Positions 6,722 to 15,455 are shown, counted from the stretch's first letter. The stretch is 25,582 nt of DNA from JBBITI01 sp037440885 (GCA_037440885.1 JBBITI010000040.1:1-25582); one strand, 5' to 3'. Translations and numbers: made by a program. The notes: generated by a model from the sequence alone, not told the origin.

Positions 6722-7579
6722 TCAGGAAACAAGCCGGGGCAGATGAGCATGGAACCAATCCGCCATATTCTTCAGTACCGAGGCGCGACCCGGTTCATTC
6801 AGTATTTCATGGTAATAACCATCGTATATCTTAATGGTTTTATCCTTTGAACCAACCGATGCGAAGATTAAATTACTGCCCTCAACATTAGATAGACGAT
6901 CGGCACTACCGTGCATGATGAGTAAAGGGACCTGAATCCGGGAGTAATTCCGGGGCAAATAATTTTCGATAGTATTGAGAAGTTCGGATCCAAGCCGAGC
7001 CCGGATCTTGCCATGATAAACAAGGGGGTCCCGGGTATAAGATTTGACGACTTCAGGATCACGGCTGATAGCCGAGGCGTCGATCGGGCTGATGCCAAGC
7101 CCAGGCAACAATATAGAAAGAGTGCGGGCGAGGAGAATACTGAGACGGGTAACACTGGCACCGGGCCGGGCAACGGCAGCGCTCAAGACAAGGCCATCGA
7201 TATCCGGCTGCTGGCGAGCCGTGAAGGCAGCGGCGATAGTCCCACCCATACTGTGACCGAATAAAAAGACAGGTTTCCCGGGGTGTTGCCGGAGAACGAG
7301 TTGAAAAAAGACATCCAAATCAGACAGATAATCGGAGAAGCGACGGACATAGCCCCGCAAACCATCCGACCGGCCGTGGCCGCGCTGGTCGTAAGAGTAA
7401 ACACCGAAATGACGAGGCATAAAATGTTGCGCCAGACCGGCATAACGGCCGCTGTGTTCAAAAAGACCGTGGACAATAACAAGTACCGCCCTGACGTTAC
7501 CAGAAGGCAGCCACTGCTGACGGTAAAGGCGGACATTGCCGAGTCCCTGAAACCAACCTTCGGTATGTTGAATACTAAT
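6722..7579 (-). CDS. Alpha/beta hydrolase, monoacylglycerol-lipase type, probable ATT start
   Basis: The first ATG (7420) lies inside the conserved core, cutting off the first strand and oxyanion region. Reading upstream in the same frame gives HTEGWFQGLGNVRLYRQQW and LVIVHGLFEHSGRYAGLAQ, both typical of lysophospholipase/monoacylglycerol lipases, before a TGA at 7594-7592. No ATG, GTG or TTG exists there; an ATT at 7579 with AAGGTG 7 nt upstream gives a 285-residue protein of normal length. Other features are YDQRGHGRS, the nucleophile GHSMGG, an Asp in HGSADRLSNVEGS and a His in GYYHEILNE. It would hydrolyse an ester, perhaps a lipid. Alternatively ATG mutated to ATT or was misread. Divergent from lepA. 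Confidence 0.78.
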   Translation of the reverse strand: MSIQHTEGWFQGLGNVRLYRQQWLPSGNVRAVLVIVHGLFEHSGRYAGLAQHFMPRHFGVYSYDQRGHGRSDGLRGYVRRFSDYLSDLDVFFQLVLRQHPGKPVFLFGHSMGGTIAAAFTARQQPDIDGLVLSAAVARPGASVTRLSILLARTLSILLPGLGISPIDASAISRDPEVVKSYTRDPLVYHGKIRARLGSELLNTIENYLPRNYSRIQVPLLIMHGSADRLSNVEGSNLIFASVGSKDKTIKIYDGYYHEILNEPGRASVLKNMADWFHAHLPRLVS

Positions 7580-7665
7580 CTGAGAACACCTTCACCAGTA
7601 TCAATCGAAGTATACTCTACTGTAGCAGTTGCACGACTATCCATCAAGTCGGAAGTTGATATTGC

Positions 7666-7695
7666 TTGTGACGCTAAAGGCGGACATGATAAAAT
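7666..7695 (+). promoter_or_regulatory. Probable lepA promoter
   Basis: TTGTGA (7666-7671) and TAAAAT (7690-7695), 18-nt spacer. The expected start, near 7702, leaves only about 6 nt before the lepA ATG, and no Shine-Dalgarno sequence is visible, so the message would be almost leaderless. Confidence 0.4.
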
Positions 7696-7704
7696 TTTTA
7701 TCAT
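7686..7704. repeat. Inverted repeat over the lepA -10 region
   Basis: Arms ATGATAAAA and TTTTATCAT, 9 bp each around one central T, covering the -10 box and the predicted transcription start. It could be an operator, or chance in an AT-rich stretch. Confidence 0.4.
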
Positions 7705-7707
7705 ATT

Positions 7708-9498
7708 ATGGAAAATATCCGCAATTTATGCATCACAGCACATATCGACCACGGAAAATCCACGCTTGCCGACCGGATACTGGAATTAACGGGCATCATC
7801 CACACGACAGATAATGCCCAAGTACTGGACAGCATGGAACTGGAAAAGGAACGCGGGATAACGATCAAGGCAAAATCAGTACGAATCCCGTACCATGCGA
7901 AGAACGGGCAGGACTACATCCTGAACCTGATCGATACGCCGGGGCATGTCGATTTCAATTACGAGGTTTCGAGAAGCTTCAAAGCCTGCGAGGGAGCGAT
8001 ACTACTGGTAGATGCAACGCAGGGCGTTGAAGCACAAACGATTGCCAACACTTACCTGGCGATCGATGCCGGGCTGGAGATCATCCCGGCGATCAACAAG
8101 ATCGACCTGCCGGGAGCGATGATTGAAGAATGCATGGTACAACTGGATGATTTACTGGGACAACAAGGTAAGGACATCTTACTAATTTCAGCGAAGGACG
8201 GCACCGGCATCCCGGAACTACTGGAGAGTGTTATCCAGAGAATACCGCCACCGAAAGGTTCCAGAGAGGAACCGCCGCAAGCACTGATATTCGATTCATA
8301 TTATGATGCTTACCGGGGAGTGATATCTCACGTCAGACTATATTCGGGGACGATCAAGACAGGCGACAGGATCATGATGAAGTCGACCGGCAAGGTGTTT
8401 GAGGTTGACGAGGTGGGGTATTTTACACCCGAGGCCAAAAAAGCGGAGATAATCAGTGCCGGAGAGGTGGGATACGTAGCGGCCTCGGTTAAAGAAATCG
8501 GAGATGTGCTGGTGGGGGACACCATAGTAGCAGCCGATTATCCGGACACTCCGGTAATTCCCGGATTCAGAAGGTCGCAATCAATGGTGTTTTGCGGGAT
8601 TTATCCGATTAACAGCAGCGAATATCCCAAACTCACGAAAGCGCTGGAGAAATTCCAGCTTAACGACTCGTCACTGGTTTATACAAAAGAGACTTCAGCG
8701 GCGCTCGGTTACGGATACAGGCTGGGATTCATGGGGATGCTGCACATGGAAATTGCCCTGGAGAGGTTGAAGAGAGAATACGGCCAGGAACTGATCGCCA
8801 CTGTCCCATCGGTCGCTTACAAAGTAATCACAATCCAGGGTGGCGAATCGACGATCGAAAACCCTTCGAAATTCCCGGAGCCACAATATATAGACTGGAT
8901 CGAGGAACCGATAATCAAAGCCAGGGTGATCGTACCGAACGAATTTGTCGGGGCGTGTATGGATCTATCGGAGAACAAACGGGGCAAAATGGTCAGTATT
9001 GAAAACCCGGACCGGAAACGGACGCTATTGACCTACGAATTTCCGCTGGCAGAAATAATCACCGGATATTTCGACCGACTGAAAAGCGTCAGCCGGGGTT
9101 ATGCAGACATGGATTACGAACTGGCCGGTTACCGGAAGGCGGACCTAGTCAAAGTGGACGTACTGGTAAAAGGGAGCCAGGTAGATGCGTTATCGTTCAT
9201 CTCGCCGAGAGACAGCGCCCAATCGAAAGCAAGGGTATTAATCCACAAGCTGTTAAAAACAATTCCGAGGCATCTATTCGAAATCCCGTTACAGGCGGCA
9301 ATCGGTTCGAAAGTAATCGCCCGGGAAGACATTGCACCGACACGGAAAGACGTACTTGCCAAGTGCTACGGCGGTGACATCACACGCAAGAGAAAGCTGC
9401 TAGAGAAGCAGAAAGAGGGCAAGAAAAAAATGAAGATGGTGGGGTCGGTGGAAGTACCGCAGGAGGCATTTCTCCTTCTACTCAAGACGGAGGAATAA
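7708..9498 (+). CDS. lepA: Elongation factor 4 (LepA) GTPase
   Basis: 596 residues, full length for LepA, a ribosome-associated translational GTPase related to EF-G. GTPase motifs are all present: G1 AHIDHGKST (11-19), switch residues with ERGITIKAKSV, G3 DTPGH and G4 NKID. Domain II, the III/V domains and the LepA-specific C-terminal domain follow, the latter ending with the characteristic KKMKMVGSVEVPQEAFLLLLK. The family acts on stalled or mistranslocated ribosomes, sometimes at the membrane. ATG start chosen because MENIRNLCITAHIDHGKS aligns with other LepA N-termini. Its end overlaps the ribosome binding site of hemW, with 2 bases between the genes; lepA-hemW adjacency is common in bacteria. 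Confidence 0.97.
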   Translation: MENIRNLCITAHIDHGKSTLADRILELTGIIHTTDNAQVLDSMELEKERGITIKAKSVRIPYHAKNGQDYILNLIDTPGHVDFNYEVSRSFKACEGAILLVDATQGVEAQTIANTYLAIDAGLEIIPAINKIDLPGAMIEECMVQLDDLLGQQGKDILLISAKDGTGIPELLESVIQRIPPPKGSREEPPQALIFDSYYDAYRGVISHVRLYSGTIKTGDRIMMKSTGKVFEVDEVGYFTPEAKKAEIISAGEVGYVAASVKEIGDVLVGDTIVAADYPDTPVIPGFRRSQSMVFCGIYPINSSEYPKLTKALEKFQLNDSSLVYTKETSAALGYGYRLGFMGMLHMEIALERLKREYGQELIATVPSVAYKVITIQGGESTIENPSKFPEPQYIDWIEEPIIKARVIVPNEFVGACMDLSENKRGKMVSIENPDRKRTLLTYEFPLAEIITGYFDRLKSVSRGYADMDYELAGYRKADLVKVDVLVKGSQVDALSFISPRDSAQSKARVLIHKLLKTIPRHLFEIPLQAAIGSKVIAREDIAPTRKDVLAKCYGGDITRKRKLLEKQKEGKKKMKMVGSVEVPQEAFLLLLKTEE

Positions 9499-9500
9499 CG

Positions 9501-10604
9501 GTGCAGGGACTATACATCCACGTCCCTTTTTGCGTCCGGAAGTGCAACTATTGTGATTTTTATTCTCTCGCCGGTGAAGGAAGGCGGAAAGCAGCCTACG
9601 TGGGAGCAGTCCTTGAGGAAGCGGCGCACTTCGCCGGATACGTCTTGCAGACCATGTACATAGGCGGGGGCACACCCAGCCTGCTGGGGGCAAGATTGTT
9701 AACCCGGTTAGTTACGGGAGTAAAACAACAACTGGAACTGGCGGGGTTGATCGAAGCCACAATCGAGGTGAACCCGGATTCGGCAACACCGAGTTTATTG
9801 AATACGGCGAGAGAGTTGGGGTTCAACCGGATATCGATCGGGGTACAATCGCTTATCAACGAGGAACTGAAGGCCGCAGGGAGAATACACACAACAGATC
9901 AGGCACGGCGGGCAATCCGAACAGCGCAGGAAGCGGGCTTCACCAATATTTCAGCAGACCTGATTGCCGGACTCCCGGAGCAGACCCGGGAATCACTCGC
10001 TTATTCACTGCAAGAAATTATCGAGACCGGAATAAGCCATGTATCATTTTACTGTCTGGCGATTGAAGAAGGCACCCCTTTTGCCAATAAAATTCCGGAC
10101 AAGCTACCCACTGACGACATGCAGGCAGAGATGTTCGAACAAGCAAGAGTATTACTGAAAAAGAACGGTTTCAACCATTACGAGATCTCCAACTTTGCCA
10201 AAAGAGGCAAGGAATGCCAGCACAACCTGATTTACTGGCGGGGAGGGGAGTACATAGGCCTAGGCCCGGCAGCGGCGTCACACCTGGACGGCGGAAGATA
10301 CCGGAACAAAGCTGATCTGGCGGGGTATATACGCGATCCGTCGCACCAGAAAGAAGACATAGAGATACTTGACATAACAGAAAAAGCGGCGGAGGAGGCG
10401 ATATTAAGACTGCGCCTGCTCGAAGAAGGGCTGAACATGGAGAACCTGGAGACAAAATTCGGCAGTAAGAACACAGGAGAGTTGCAGGCAAGACTGGACA
10501 GGTTAAGCGAGGACGGGATGCTGGAGAAAAAAGGAAAGATATACCGGTTACATCATGAACGCATACTCACCGCCAACCCGGTGCTGGCAGAAGTGCTGGG
10601 ATAA
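9501..10604 (+). CDS. hemW: HemW, radical-SAM heme chaperone (formerly HemN-like)
   Basis: 367 residues with GTG start; GGAGG lies within the last codons of lepA. The N-terminus LYIHVPFCVRKCNYCDFYS carries the 4Fe-4S radical-SAM motif C-x3-C-x2-C (C11, C15, C18), followed by IGGGTPSLL and the conserved NRISIGVQSL. The HNLIYWRGGEYIGLGPAAASH segment is the family signature seen in HemW. HemW binds heme and is thought to deliver it to proteins; it lacks true coproporphyrinogen oxidase activity in characterised cases. A C-terminal HemN domain with LRLRLLEEGLN is present. Translationally coupled to lepA. Confidence 0.95.
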   Translation: MQGLYIHVPFCVRKCNYCDFYSLAGEGRRKAAYVGAVLEEAAHFAGYVLQTMYIGGGTPSLLGARLLTRLVTGVKQQLELAGLIEATIEVNPDSATPSLLNTARELGFNRISIGVQSLINEELKAAGRIHTTDQARRAIRTAQEAGFTNISADLIAGLPEQTRESLAYSLQEIIETGISHVSFYCLAIEEGTPFANKIPDKLPTDDMQAEMFEQARVLLKKNGFNHYEISNFAKRGKECQHNLIYWRGGEYIGLGPAAASHLDGGRYRNKADLAGYIRDPSHQKEDIEILDITEKAAEEAILRLRLLEEGLNMENLETKFGSKNTGELQARLDRLSEDGMLEKKGKIYRLHHERILTANPVLAEVLG

Positions 10605-10625
10605 ACAGTGATAACGGGAAAGGCG

Positions 10626-10742
10626 ATGGCAGGTAATTTTACCCATGAAACAAGAGCGCTGATCAGTTACCAATACGGGAACGATAATATGTTGAAGGCC
10701 GGGCAAAAAGAAAAAAGAGTGTTGCGAGATGCGGGATTATAA
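10626..10742 (+). CDS. Small ORF of 38 residues, unknown function
   Basis: ATG preceded by GGGAAAGG with a short spacing; an in-frame GTG at 10608 is an alternative that would give 44 residues. The peptide (MAGNFTHETRALISYQYGN then a Lys/Arg-rich helix ending VLRDAGL) has ordinary codon use and no membrane segment. It lies 21 bases after hemW and overlaps the start of the M23-fold gene by 14 bases, so it could couple translation of that gene, whose own ribosome binding site is weak. I do not recognise it, and chance is possible. Confidence 0.4.
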   Translation: MAGNFTHETRALISYQYGNDNMLKAGQKEKRVLRDAGL

Positions 10743-11322
10743 GGGAAACAAGGACCTACCGGTCTGCGATGTTTATAACGAATATTTTACAATGGCAAAC
10801 GGGTGGTTAAAAGAAGCATTCAAGGGATGGGTGTTTAAACCGGGCATGCGTTTCGGAGAAACGCCGAGGTGGTGGGGCAGGGGTATGAGAAACGGACCGC
10901 ACGAAGGAATTGATTTGGCCAGTTACAAAAATGCAAACGGAGAATTGATCAAGATAACACCGGGAACCCGAATCCCGGTTATTTTTTCGGGGATAATTAC
11001 GGCTATCAGGGATGATTATCTAGGCAAGTCCATATTCGTGAGACATCCCCAGTTCAGTGACGGAAAGAGAATACTTTTTACCGCTTACGGCCATAGCGCG
11101 CCAGACAATGATGGAGTACCGGGAACGGAAATCAAAGAGGGAGAAACTCCAGCAACGGTGGCAGACCCCGGTGAAAAACGACCGGGAGTACCGGGACACC
11201 TGCATATTTCAACGGGCTGGATACCTGCGGACCTGGCGACAGAAGATATTAGCTGGAACAACATCGTTGGTTCAGACAGAATCGTGCTGTTCGATCCGGG
11301 GTTAATCCTGAGAAAACTATAA
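10729..11322 (+). CDS. M23/LytM-fold metallopeptidase-like protein, no signal peptide
   Basis: 197 residues. The LytM zinc site pattern is present: HEGIDLAS (H-x3-D), then YGHSAP, and later GHLHIS (H-x-H). Between them IPVIFSGIITAIRDDYLGKSIFVRH fits the beta-strands of the fold. M23 enzymes usually cut peptidoglycan cross-links outside the cytoplasm, but no signal peptide, transmembrane helix or LysM repeat is visible and the protein is short, so it may be intracellular or act on another substrate. The ATG at 10729 lacks a strong ribosome binding site and sits inside the preceding small ORF. The SDR gene follows after 12 bases, which suggests one transcript. Confidence 0.72.
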   Translation: MRDYKGNKDLPVCDVYNEYFTMANGWLKEAFKGWVFKPGMRFGETPRWWGRGMRNGPHEGIDLASYKNANGELIKITPGTRIPVIFSGIITAIRDDYLGKSIFVRHPQFSDGKRILFTAYGHSAPDNDGVPGTEIKEGETPATVADPGEKRPGVPGHLHISTGWIPADLATEDISWNNIVGSDRIVLFDPGLILRKL

Positions 11323-11334
11323 GAGGAGACGGCA

Positions 11335-12135
11335 ATGCGATTAAAAGAGAAAGCCGCCATAATTATCGGCGCCGGCCAGAGCCCCGGCGAGGGGATGGGC
11401 AACGGCAGAGCCACTGCCATCCGATTCGGGCAAGAAGGGGCCAGGATAATGGCGGTAGACCGCGACCCGGTTTCTGCAGACGAGACAGCGGCGATGATCA
11501 GAAAAACGGGCGGGGAGTGTTACACCTTCCAGGCCGATGTCACCAAGGAAGCAACGCTAAAAGCCGCTATTGAAGAGACCAGAAAAAAATTCGGCGGTAT
11601 CGATATCCTGCATTATAACGTAGGGGTCAGCCTGGGCGGCGGAGATACGATGCTGCTCGACTTTACAGAGGAAACCTTCGATCGGATCATGGCAATCAAC
11701 CTGAGAGGGGCGATCATGGCCTGCAAACACGTGATCCCGATCATGAGAGAACAGAGATCCGGGGTGATCCTGACTATAGCCTCACTGGCAGTATATGAAA
11801 ATTACCCTTACGTAGCTTACAAAGCGAGCAAAGCGGCGCTGGTCGCTTTTACCGAACAGGTAGCCATCCAAAATGCGGAGTACGGGATCAGAGCCAATGC
11901 GATATTGCCGGGAATCATGGACACGCCAATGGCAGTAGACACGAGAGCACGGACTACCGGCAGACCCCGCACCGAAATTGCGGCGGAGCGGGACAGACGA
12001 GTGCCACTGAAACACAAGATGGGGACAGCTTGGGATGTAGCGGATGCTGCGGTGTTCCTGGCATCAGATGAAGCGAACTTCATAACCGGTGTTTCGCTGC
12101 TGGTAGACGGCGGGAGCGCACTCAAGGTAGGTTAA
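11335..12135 (+). CDS. Short-chain dehydrogenase/reductase (SDR)
   Basis: 266 residues, ATG start with AGAGGAG 6 nt upstream. Rossmann segment IIGAGQSPGEGMGNGRATA with an expanded glycine loop like that of the SDR at 4391, ADVT, HYNVG, active Ser in ILTIASLAVYE, and Y-K-A-S-K catalytic Tyr/Lys. C-terminal FITGVSLLVDGGSALKVG is typical. NAD(P)-dependent alcohol/ketone oxidoreductase; substrate unknown. It is followed by an MFS transporter 92 bases on, suggesting uptake and oxidation of one substrate, but this is inference. Confidence 0.9.
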   Translation: MRLKEKAAIIIGAGQSPGEGMGNGRATAIRFGQEGARIMAVDRDPVSADETAAMIRKTGGECYTFQADVTKEATLKAAIEETRKKFGGIDILHYNVGVSLGGGDTMLLDFTEETFDRIMAINLRGAIMACKHVIPIMREQRSGVILTIASLAVYENYPYVAYKASKAALVAFTEQVAIQNAEYGIRANAILPGIMDTPMAVDTRARTTGRPRTEIAAERDRRVPLKHKMGTAWDVADAAVFLASDEANFITGVSLLVDGGSALKVG

Positions 12136-12227
12136 ATATTCGTTACGAAGGTAGCAAGTACAGTATACAGGGTGTATCATATATAGTAGATTATCAAGCT
12201 GTATAGATAGCCAAAGATCGTTTATAA

Positions 12228-13481
12228 GTGGAAGATAAGAACCGGAAACGGTTCATAATTTTTACATCGGTAACACTGGTCAGAAGCTGCATCGGGATGA
12301 TCTGGGCCTCGGCAGGGCCGCTTTTGCCGTTGATAATGGAGGCATTCGGCATCAGCCGGGGCAGCGCCGGCTGGTTTGCTTCAGCGGCACCGATCACGAT
12401 CGCTGCGGCATCGCTGCCGTTTGCGATCTGGGGATCACGTTTCAGTCTGAAAAAGACCTTTGCCATCGGCGCCTTTTTGCAAGCTGGCGGACTGCTGGTA
12501 CTGGTAGATGATAGTTATACATGGATAATCATCACCCGCATCCTGTTTGCCGTGGGCACGGCAGTCACCGTTCCGGTGGCGGCGGCAATCGCCACCGAGT
12601 GGTTCACAAGCAAAAAACTACCGCTGCTGAACGGGATCCAGATGAGTTTCGTCAACGTGGGCAATGCCCTGGCGTGCGTCACCGTAGTACCACTGGCTAC
12701 GCTATTGTCATGGAAGGCACCGATTATAATATACGGCGCTATCGCCTTTACCGGCGCTTTAGCATGGGTCGTCTTAGGTAAGGACAGACCGAAAGAAGCA
12801 AATACGGCAGCGTTCAAGGACTATGCCCGAGACTCCAGTACCCTACCGGAATTGAGCATCAAGCAAACGTTAACCCAGAAATCGACATTGCTGTTGGCCT
12901 TAGCAGTAATGGGTTCATGGTGCCTGGGAAATGCCATCGGTTCCTGGCTACCCAGTTACTATCACGAAGTATTTCATATGCCGTTACAAAAAGCGAGTTC
13001 GCTGCTGGCAATAATAACCGTAGGCGGAACGATCGCCTGTATCACCGGCGGGATATTACCGGTGCGACTGGGCAGAAGAAGGCCGTTTTTAATCATACCG
13101 GGGATATTTCTGGGCATCACAGCGTTGAGCGCGGTTTTATTCAATAACATGGCAGTAATTTATATCAGCGTCTTTCTGTTCGGCATTTTCGGCAACCTGC
13201 AAACGCCCAGCCTGTTCACGATTCCGATGGAACTGCCGAACACCTCGGTCCGGGGCGGGGTCGCCGTCCTGTCAATCATGCAGTGCGGCGGTAACCTGGG
13301 AAATTTCTTCGGGCCTTTACTGGTGGGATACCTGACAGACCTGACCGGGTCGTATCTACCGGGCTTTGCCGTGACCGCGGCATTCTCACTCAGCCTGCTG
13401 GCAGCCGGAATATTGCTTCCCGAAACCGGACCCAAAGGAGTGAAAGCCAGTCAGGAGAAGGCCGTAATCCGGACGATTTAA
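12228..13481 (+). CDS. MFS transporter (12 predicted transmembrane segments)
   Basis: 417 residues with GTG start and no clear Shine-Dalgarno sequence. About twelve hydrophobic helices in two halves are separated by a charged loop around residues 185-210 (GKDRPKEANTAAFKDYARD). The first half has the loop SRFSLKKTFAIGA in the place of the MFS A-motif, and the second half has RLGRRRPFLI. It resembles the cyanate/nitrate-type or CynX-like MFS permeases in layout, but the substrate is not identifiable. Located downstream of an SDR and upstream of the selenoprotein gene, with about 180 bases and a separate promoter before the latter. Confidence 0.88.
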   Translation: MEDKNRKRFIIFTSVTLVRSCIGMIWASAGPLLPLIMEAFGISRGSAGWFASAAPITIAAASLPFAIWGSRFSLKKTFAIGAFLQAGGLLVLVDDSYTWIIITRILFAVGTAVTVPVAAAIATEWFTSKKLPLLNGIQMSFVNVGNALACVTVVPLATLLSWKAPIIIYGAIAFTGALAWVVLGKDRPKEANTAAFKDYARDSSTLPELSIKQTLTQKSTLLLALAVMGSWCLGNAIGSWLPSYYHEVFHMPLQKASSLLAIITVGGTIACITGGILPVRLGRRRPFLIIPGIFLGITALSAVLFNNMAVIYISVFLFGIFGNLQTPSLFTIPMELPNTSVRGGVAVLSIMQCGGNLGNFFGPLLVGYLTDLTGSYLPGFAVTAAFSLSLLAAGILLPETGPKGVKASQEKAVIRTI

Positions 13482-13703
13482 TCAAGATCAAAAATCAAAT
13501 ATAATTTTTCACTATTTTCCGAACCTGTACGATTGACCGGTCGGGGCGAGACAATAATCACAAGGATACAGGAACATGAACAAAAGCACCATATAAGATA
13601 TTTATAGTTTTTGACGCGCAAATAGTGATATGATATTCTCGTAAAATGCAATATTCAGACGAAGTTGCTCGGAATAGTAATATTTTACCAAGGAGAGGTT
13701 CGC
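13482..13703 (+). other. Intergenic region before the UGSC gene
   Basis: AT-rich stretch of ~220 bases. Apart from the promoter at 13611-13639 and the AAGGAGAGG ribosome binding site at 13690-13698, no gene, terminator or repeat was seen. Confidence 0.6.
13611..13639 (+). promoter_or_regulatory. Probable promoter of the UGSC selenoprotein gene
   Basis: TTGACG (5/6) at 13611-13616, a 17-nt spacer, then TATTCT (4/6) at 13634-13639. An alternative TATGAT nearby has too short a spacing. The leader to the ATG at 13704 would be about 58 nt. Confidence 0.45.
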
Positions 13704-15455
13704 ATGGCCGAAAAATTCAAATTTCTAAGCCCATTGGGAATCGAAGACGAGATTGAGACCATACCGCTAGCACCACGTTTAACCAGCCTGGAAGGGAAGA
13801 CCATACATTTCAGTATTACCGGGGAACCGGACCTAACAATATTTCTCGAACGACAAATGCGAGAAGCCTATCCCCAGGTGAACTGGACCTCGAAAAAATC
13901 CTACACGCCAACGCCGGTCAGGTTAACCAAGGAGGAGATGAAGACCACAGACGCGGTCATCCTGGCGGTGTCGTGGTGAAGCAATGCCGTGATGGGGCAG
14001 TTGCCCTATCTGTGTGATCTGGAAGATGCCGGCATTCCAACGATGCTGGTAGACTACGAGGACCAGGACAACATGGTGCGATCAAACGCGCTGAAGTTCG
14101 GGGTACCGGGCTTGAGGTTCGTCTCGGCGTCCCGTACGCTACCGGGGCCAGCAGATGCCGCCAGATTGATTGAACCGATCATGGACGGGTTAACCCGACC
14201 GCTAAGCGATGAGGAAAAGAAAAGCGGCGTATGGAAACCGAATAACCAACGAATCCTCTTTGAAGGCACCGTGGAGGAGGCAGAGGAATTCTTCGCCCAA
14301 ACCCGCATCGTAAAACACCCGCTGATGAATGTGCCAATCGCGATATACAGCGACGGCTTGCCGATCGTGCTACCAACGGAAGAACGGGTGGCAAATATGC
14401 TGAAAGGGACAAGTCATAAACCGAACGAAGTCATCAAATACCAGGCTGACTGCCGGGGCGGCAAGAAAGGAGAAGAGGTTACTTTCCTGCCCCAATTACG
14501 GACCACCACGGTAGAAAGGGTAGCCGTGAATGCGGTGATGGCCGGGTGCAAACCGGAACACCTGCCGGTAGTACTAGCAATCGCCGAATCAGGAGTCGGA
14601 GTGGGAACGACGGTCTTTTTCAGTCAGTATGCTTGCGTAAGCGGTCCGATAGTCAAGGAACTGGGCATGAACTCGGGAGTAGGGATGATCGGACCGGGCA
14701 GCCCGGTGAACTCGACGATCGGCCGCACTTACCAACTGTTGTCGATCAACATCGGCGGTTCGATACCGGGGGTTAACCGGATGAACAGCATCGGCAGTCC
14801 TTTCAATGTAGCGGGGGTTTGCTTTGCTGAAAATGCCGACGGCTTACCGTCCGGCTGGAAAGGACTGAACGAAGAGCACGGTTTCAAGAAGACGGAGAAT
14901 GTAGTCCTGGTGGGACAGGCAACCGGCGGTTTATACGGGGCACAATTTTCCCCGGGAGGCTACCGCTCGTTACAGCGCAGCGGTCACGGCGGGATGGCCA
15001 GGCGAGCCGGAGTAAAAGGGATACCCGGACCGCACAACTGGTTGGAGTACCTGATACCAAGCCTGTGGTCGGGACGCGAAGGCGGTTTTATCTTCATCAT
15101 GGTCCCGGAAATGGCCCAACACCTGCATGACATCGGTTTTAAGACGAAAGATGACGTCTATAAATGGCTATATGAAAAGAGCAAAGTACCGCTATCGGAA
15201 TACCGGAACCGCTCGTGGCCAGATGAGAGTACCAACGGCTGGTTAGGGATCGAAGGCACATCGGGGAAACGATGGAAAGAGCTCCCGGAGGACTATATGA
15301 TACCGATGATGAGCAGTCCTTCACAAAACTGCATCATTATCGGGGGCGGAGAGGAAGAGGTATGCCTGCAAATCGGCGGGGGGCGCTACATACCGAGTCC
15401 ACATGAACTGGACCGCTGGGGAGCAACGGCTTACAGCATTGATGCGTGGAAGTAA
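13704..15455 (+). CDS. UGSC-family probable selenoprotein, in-frame TGA read as selenocysteine (Sec92)
   Basis: The frame from the ATG at 13704 (AAGGAGAGG upstream) is broken only by TGA at 13977-13979; the same frame continues to TAA at 15455. Read through, it gives 583 residues. The N-terminal part (LAPRLTSLEGKTIHFSI ... TTDAVILAVSW-U-S-N-A ... LCDLEDAGIPTML) matches the UGSC family, in which Sec or Cys starts a U-G-S-C motif after a hydrophobic strand. Here the motif is U-S-N-A, so the partner Cys is absent. The C-terminal ~400 residues (AVNAVMAGCKPEHLPVVLA, GMNSGVGMIGPGSPVNSTIGR) belong to a domain I associate with the same family but whose reaction is unknown. A SECIS-like hairpin follows the TGA. 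Alternatives are a nonsense mutation or two separate ORFs. Confidence 0.8.
13977..14010 (+). promoter_or_regulatory. Sec UGA codon with bacterial SECIS-like hairpin
   Basis: After UGA (13977-13979), an 8-bp stem forms between 13991-13998 (GAUGGGGC) and 14003-14010 (GCCCUAUC), all Watson-Crick apart from one G-U pair, with apical loop AGUU (13999-14002). The loop begins 19 nt past the UGA and has a G in its first two bases, fitting the published bacterial SECIS pattern of a loop 16-37 nt downstream. SelB would bind here. Confidence 0.7.
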
